Below, piece after piece: positions 60,708-64,000 of a stretch of DNA of 64,000 nt. The translations under genes were made by a program, and so were the position numbers. Position 1 is the stretch's first letter; the number at the start of each line of letters is the position of its first letter. The notes beneath the pieces were generated by a model. It was given only the letters and a program-made list of their open reading frames with translations. It had not been told where the DNA came from and ran no database searches. The stretch covers positions 372,001 through 436,000 of the forward strand of contig JAFAZH010000004.1 in the NCBI GenBank assembly GCA_019239895.1, in the 5' to 3' direction. This DNA comes from Abditibacteriaceae bacterium. Lineage in GTDB: Bacteria; Armatimonadota; Abditibacteriia; Abditibacteriales; Abditibacteriaceae.

Positions 60708-63700
60708 ATGATCTCGGATAGAACCTCCCCTTCTTCTGCGCCACCTCTACCATCCAATCCGGCACGTCCGGTTTGGATACCTCTTATCGTGTTAATTGTA
60801 GGGCTGCTGCTGACAGCCATTACCACTTCCTATGTGGCGGTCATGAGTCGCAACAAAGATCAACTGCGTTTTGAGAACCAGGTGCAGCAAATCCATGACA
60901 GCATCGAAGCCCGTCTAGAAATTTATATCTCCGTGCTTCGCGGAGCCAGGGGTTTATTTGCGGCAGATGAGAACATCAGCCGGGCGGCCTTTCATGACTA
61001 TGTGGCGCAATTAAATCTCCAACAACATTACCCAGGCATTCAAGGCGTTGGTTTTTCGCGGCGCATCCAACCAGCAACGGCAGCGGCTTTAGTCACCGCC
61101 ATGCAACAGCAGGGGCTACCAGGATTCCACATCTGGCCGCAATATCCGCGCCCCGAATATCATTCCATCCTCTACTTAGAACCCTTGGAACGGCGCAACC
61201 AGGCCGCTCTTGGCTATGATATGTTCACCGAACCCACCCGTCGTGCGGCGATGCAGGAAGCCTGCGACACGGGCTTGCCTGCCGCTACAGGCCGCGTGAC
61301 TCTGGTGCAAGAAATAGACTCCCACAAGCAAGCGGACTTTCTGATTTATTTGCCGCTCTATCAGCATGGGCATATACCCGCTAACACTACAGAGCGCCGC
61401 GCCGAGTTGATGGGCTTTATCTATAGCCCCTTTCGGGTGGAGGACTTACTACAAGGAATTTTCGGTAGCCAGACTCACCCCCGTATCGCCTTTCAAATTT
61501 TCGACAGCAAGGAACTGAGCGGCGATCATTTACTTTATCGCTCCACTCTAAGTGCAGTCGAAAATGATAATAATTATCGCCCGCGTTTTGCCACTCTCAG
61601 CACCCTCAATGTCGCCGGACGCAACTGGAGCCTGCAATGTGTCACTCGCCCGGAATTCGATGGCACCGCCAGCTTTAACCTGGCTCCTTTTACTTGCCTA
61701 TCAGGTTTACTGATGAGCGGTTTGCTCTTCACCTTGAGCCTGGTACAAGCGAAAGCGCGTAAACACGCCGAACGCAGCACGGCGGAACTACGCCGTTCAG
61801 AAATGGCTCTGCGTCACAGCGAGCAGGAATTAGCCGACCTCTTTGAAAACGCTACTCTGGGCATCCACTGGATTGGCCCGGATGGTATTGTGCTACGCGC
61901 TAATCGGGCCGAGTTAGAGATGCTAGGTTATAGTCGGGAGGAGTTCATCGGCCATCATATCGTACGCTTTCATGCCGATCAGGACACTCTCCGCGACATC
62001 TTAGACCGCGCTTGTCGGGGCGAAAATCTCTATGATTATGAGGCTCGCTTGCGCTGCAAAGATGGTACCATTCGCTATGTCCAGATGAATTCCAGCAGCT
62101 ACTGGGAGAATAACGATCTCGTGCATATCTGCTTCTTCATGCACGACATCACCGACCGCAAAAAGGCTCAGGAAGTGCGTTCGGAACTGGCAGCCATTGT
62201 TGAGTCAACCGATGATGCGATTATTGGCGAGACTTTGGACGGCATTGTGACCAGTTGGAATGCCGGTGCCGCGAAAACCTTCGGTTATGCCGTGGCTGAG
62301 ATCGTGGGGCAGCCTATTATGATGCTGGCTCCGCCCGGTCTTAATGACGAACTCAGCGACTTCCTCAATCGCATTAAGCGCGGCGAGCATATCTATAATG
62401 TTGAAACTGTGCGCAGGCGCAAGGATGGCAGCCTCCTAGATGTTTCGCTCACGCTCTCACCGATTCAAGATCAGCACGGCCAAGTAGTTGGGGTTTCCAC
62501 CATTGCCCGCGACATCAGCGAGCGAAAGAAAACAGAGACCGAGCGCAATGAACTCCTTGAACGAGAGCAAGCCGCGCGCAGTGAGGCAGAGCAGGCCAGC
62601 CGCATCAAAGATGAGTTTTTAGCTGTTCTCTCTCACGAGTTACGCACGCCCTTAACCGCAATTCTGGGTTGGGCCAGTCTGCTCCAACGCGGCACGATGG
62701 GAGCCGAAGATATGCTGCGGGGCTTACAGATTATCGAGCGCAATGCCCGCGCCCAGACTCAGCTTATCGAAGACCTCTTGGATGTCAGTCGCATCATTGC
62801 AGGCAAGTTACGCATGGAGTCCAAGGTAGTGGACTTACCCGCCGTTATTGAAGCGGCGCTGGAATCGGTGCGCCCCGCTGCCGCCGCTAAACATATTGAG
62901 CTGTCCCAAAGCATAGACCCCCAGGCCACATCCATGCAAGGTGATGCCCACCGCTTGCAGCAGATTATAGCGAACCTGCTCTCCAACGCGGTCAAGTTCA
63001 CACCCGAAGGTGGCCAGGTGCGAATCTTTTTAGAGCGTGTCAACCATCACGTCCAGATTATCGTGCGGGATAACGGGCAAGGCATCCCCGCAGAGTTTCT
63101 GCCCCACGTCTTTGAAAGATTTCAACAGGCCGATTCATCCACCACGCGGCGCTACGGCGGCCTGGGTTTAGGCTTAGGTATTGTGCGGCAACTGGTTGAA
63201 CTGCATGGCGGCAGCGTGCGCGCCACCAGCGAGGGCGAAGGGCGTGGCTCCACATTCACCGTGACCTTGCCTGTCTCTCCGGCTTATGCCAATCAAGCCC
63301 CGGCAGAAATGCCACCTGCGGCCTCTCAAGATCAAAACGGGCAAGCAGCATTGCCTGCTTCGGCGTTAAAGGGAGTCAACATTTTAGTTGTGGATGACGA
63401 CCCAGACACTTGTGAAGTTATCCGTCGCATTCTGGAAGGCAATGCGGCATTTGTGATCACCGCCTATTCCTCCCCGGAAGCCTTGAACATGTTGCAACAG
63501 CATAAACCAGACATCCTCATCAGCGACATAGGAATGCCTGGCGAAGATGGTTACACCCTCATCCAGAGGATTCGTGCGCTACCTGATGGGTTGGGCCATG
63601 ACCTCCCCGCCGTTGCCCTGACCGCCTTTGCACGCAGTGAAGATCAGACCCGCGCCCTTAACAGCGGCTTTCAGCAGCACCTTGCCAAGCCAGTTGATCC

Positions 63701-63770
63701 GGCAGAGTTGGTTGCTACTATTGTTCCTCTGGTTAACCGAGCAAACATTATACAGCCGGAATTGGCTTAA
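60708..63770 (+). CDS. Hybrid sensor histidine kinase: CHASE-PAS-PAS-HisKA-ATPase-REC
   Basis: 1020 residues from ATG 60708 (a GTG at 60690 is possible; neither has a clear ribosome site). Two membrane helices (about 20-42 and 325-345) enclose an extracellular CHASE domain (SVLRGARGLFAADENISRAAFHDYVAQLNLQQHYPGIQGVGFSRRI...). Two PAS domains follow (LADLFENATLGIHWIGPDG and AIVESTDDAIIGETLDGIV). HisKA: FLAVLSHELRTPLTAIL. ATPase: NLLSNAVKFTP, VRDNGQGI, GGLGLGLGI. Receiver: ILVVDDDPDTCEVIRR with phospho-Asp in DILISDIGMPG and Lys in HLAKPVDP. CHASE domains sense small extracellular ligands. No partner regulator is next to it. The kinase core is closely similar to the one at 5225-6565. Confidence 0.94.
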   Translation: MISDRTSPSSAPPLPSNPARPVWIPLIVLIVGLLLTAITTSYVAVMSRNKDQLRFENQVQQIHDSIEARLEIYISVLRGARGLFAADENISRAAFHDYVAQLNLQQHYPGIQGVGFSRRIQPATAAALVTAMQQQGLPGFHIWPQYPRPEYHSILYLEPLERRNQAALGYDMFTEPTRRAAMQEACDTGLPAATGRVTLVQEIDSHKQADFLIYLPLYQHGHIPANTTERRAELMGFIYSPFRVEDLLQGIFGSQTHPRIAFQIFDSKELSGDHLLYRSTLSAVENDNNYRPRFATLSTLNVAGRNWSLQCVTRPEFDGTASFNLAPFTCLSGLLMSGLLFTLSLVQAKARKHAERSTAELRRSEMALRHSEQELADLFENATLGIHWIGPDGIVLRANRAELEMLGYSREEFIGHHIVRFHADQDTLRDILDRACRGENLYDYEARLRCKDGTIRYVQMNSSSYWENNDLVHICFFMHDITDRKKAQEVRSELAAIVESTDDAIIGETLDGIVTSWNAGAAKTFGYAVAEIVGQPIMMLAPPGLNDELSDFLNRIKRGEHIYNVETVRRRKDGSLLDVSLTLSPIQDQHGQVVGVSTIARDISERKKTETERNELLEREQAARSEAEQASRIKDEFLAVLSHELRTPLTAILGWASLLQRGTMGAEDMLRGLQIIERNARAQTQLIEDLLDVSRIIAGKLRMESKVVDLPAVIEAALESVRPAAAAKHIELSQSIDPQATSMQGDAHRLQQIIANLLSNAVKFTPEGGQVRIFLERVNHHVQIIVRDNGQGIPAEFLPHVFERFQQADSSTTRRYGGLGLGLGIVRQLVELHGGSVRATSEGEGRGSTFTVTLPVSPAYANQAPAEMPPAASQDQNGQAALPASALKGVNILVVDDDPDTCEVIRRILEGNAAFVITAYSSPEALNMLQQHKPDILISDIGMPGEDGYTLIQRIRALPDGLGHDLPAVALTAFARSEDQTRALNSGFQQHLAKPVDPAELVATIVPLVNRANIIQPELA

Positions 63771-63905
63771 CTTCCGCGACAAAATTGAAGTGGATAACAG
63801 CAACCAGAGTACCTCTCCAACGTCATATTCATTGTCGAATCATAGGCATCTCTTATCAGTATTTGTGGTGATACGAGATAGCACAAAGGCAGGGAATTTA
63901 AAACG

Positions 63906-64000
63906 ATGAACCAAGGTTCTCTCTATAACAACGTCAAGACGTTCATGCTGCTGGCAGGCTTAACTGGCCTGCTGATTGGCGCAGGTTACCTGATGGGCGG
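63906..64000 (+). CDS. htpX: HtpX, N-terminal fragment (cut by window end)
   Basis: Starts ATG 63906 and runs off the end: MNQGSLYNNVKTFMLLAGLTG then LLIGAGYLMGG. The opening N-N-V-K-T-F-M-L-L-A-G-L-T-G matches the first membrane helix of HtpX, an inner-membrane zinc protease (M48 family) for membrane-protein quality control. Only about 31 residues are visible, so identity rests on this helix alone. Confidence 0.8.
   Translation, partial: MNQGSLYNNVKTFMLLAGLTGLLIGAGYLMG

Noticed and set aside
1-64000. tRNA, rRNA or replication origin
   Set aside because: I saw no cloverleaf T-loop signature in any intergenic gap, no rRNA-like sequence, and no DnaA-box cluster or dnaA/dnaN genes.

Overview
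This is chromosomal sequence from a free-living heterotrophic bacterium of medium to moderately high GC. No rRNA, tRNA or other marker was seen, so the phylum is open. The mix of DUF1080, NIPSNAP and xylose-isomerase-like sugar genes, CHASE-type hybrid kinases, many dispersed palindromic repeats and sortase-type surface proteins would fit Armatimonadota/Abditibacteriota or a similar soil lineage, but that is inference only.

Layout. 1-7.2 kb: sugar and sugar-acid catabolism (C-terminal part of L-fuconate dehydratase, Tat-exported NIPSNAP protein, secreted glycosidase-like protein, sugar isomerase, DUF1080 protein), a PAS histidine kinase and a pentapeptide-repeat protein. 7.4-11.6 kb: a block of accessory genes all on the minus strand (GNAT acetyltransferase, PIN/Phd toxin-antitoxin, DUF6236 protein, membrane coiled-coil protein, two tiny ORFs), separated by attC-like imperfect palindromes with RYYYAAC and GTTRRRY ends. 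It looks like an integron cassette cluster with no integrase in view. 11.6-19.4 kb: FAD amine oxidase, nitrilase-like amidohydrolase, and a surface-polysaccharide operon (glycosyltransferase, UDP-galactopyranose mutase, GH1/RmlD-like fusion). 19.9-24.7 kb: two small unknown genes, RecQ, a HAD phosphatase, a low-complexity protein and a PAP2 phosphatase. 24.9-36.3 kb: a class D/E-like sortase, two long glycine-rich secreted proteins ending in the same sorting-like signal (MSNTGGEP, hydrophobic stretch, RRK), a Ser/Gly-rich secreted protein, an acidic small protein, a broken Crp/Fnr gene, a fused membrane/spermidine-synthase-like protein, an ABC exporter and an unknown 614-residue protein. 36.4-46.2 kb: second PAP2 protein, SDR oxidoreductase, FRG-domain protein, FNT channel, GT9 and GT39 glycosyltransferases, CAP-domain protein, another Gly/Ser/Thr-rich protein, an ICMT-like methyltransferase and a DUF559 protein. 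46.7-64 kb: Uup-type ABC-F ATPase, M48 peptidase, HELTH-motif protein, PepF, a second ABC exporter, Gfo/Idh/MocA oxidoreductase, sugar isomerase, a full-length Crp/Fnr regulator, ClpB, a CHASE-PAS-PAS hybrid histidine kinase and the start of HtpX.

The most interesting signal is a 19-bp dyad (gene-direction form close to TGTGCGNTANCGGACAGAA) found ten times between genes in 20.6-45.8 kb. It always has the same orientation relative to the nearest gene start and has the TGTG-N8-CACA spacing of Crp-type operators. It precedes the sortase-substrate-like genes, the other low-complexity secreted or acidic proteins and several unknown genes, which suggests a surface-protein regulon under a Crp/Fnr-family regulator. 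One intact regulator of that family and one decayed copy lie in the window.

The intergenic space is rich in nested inverted repeats of several families. In places they have become part of genes: they supply the stop codons of a PAP2 gene and of the sortase gene, and the last ~20 codons of uup.
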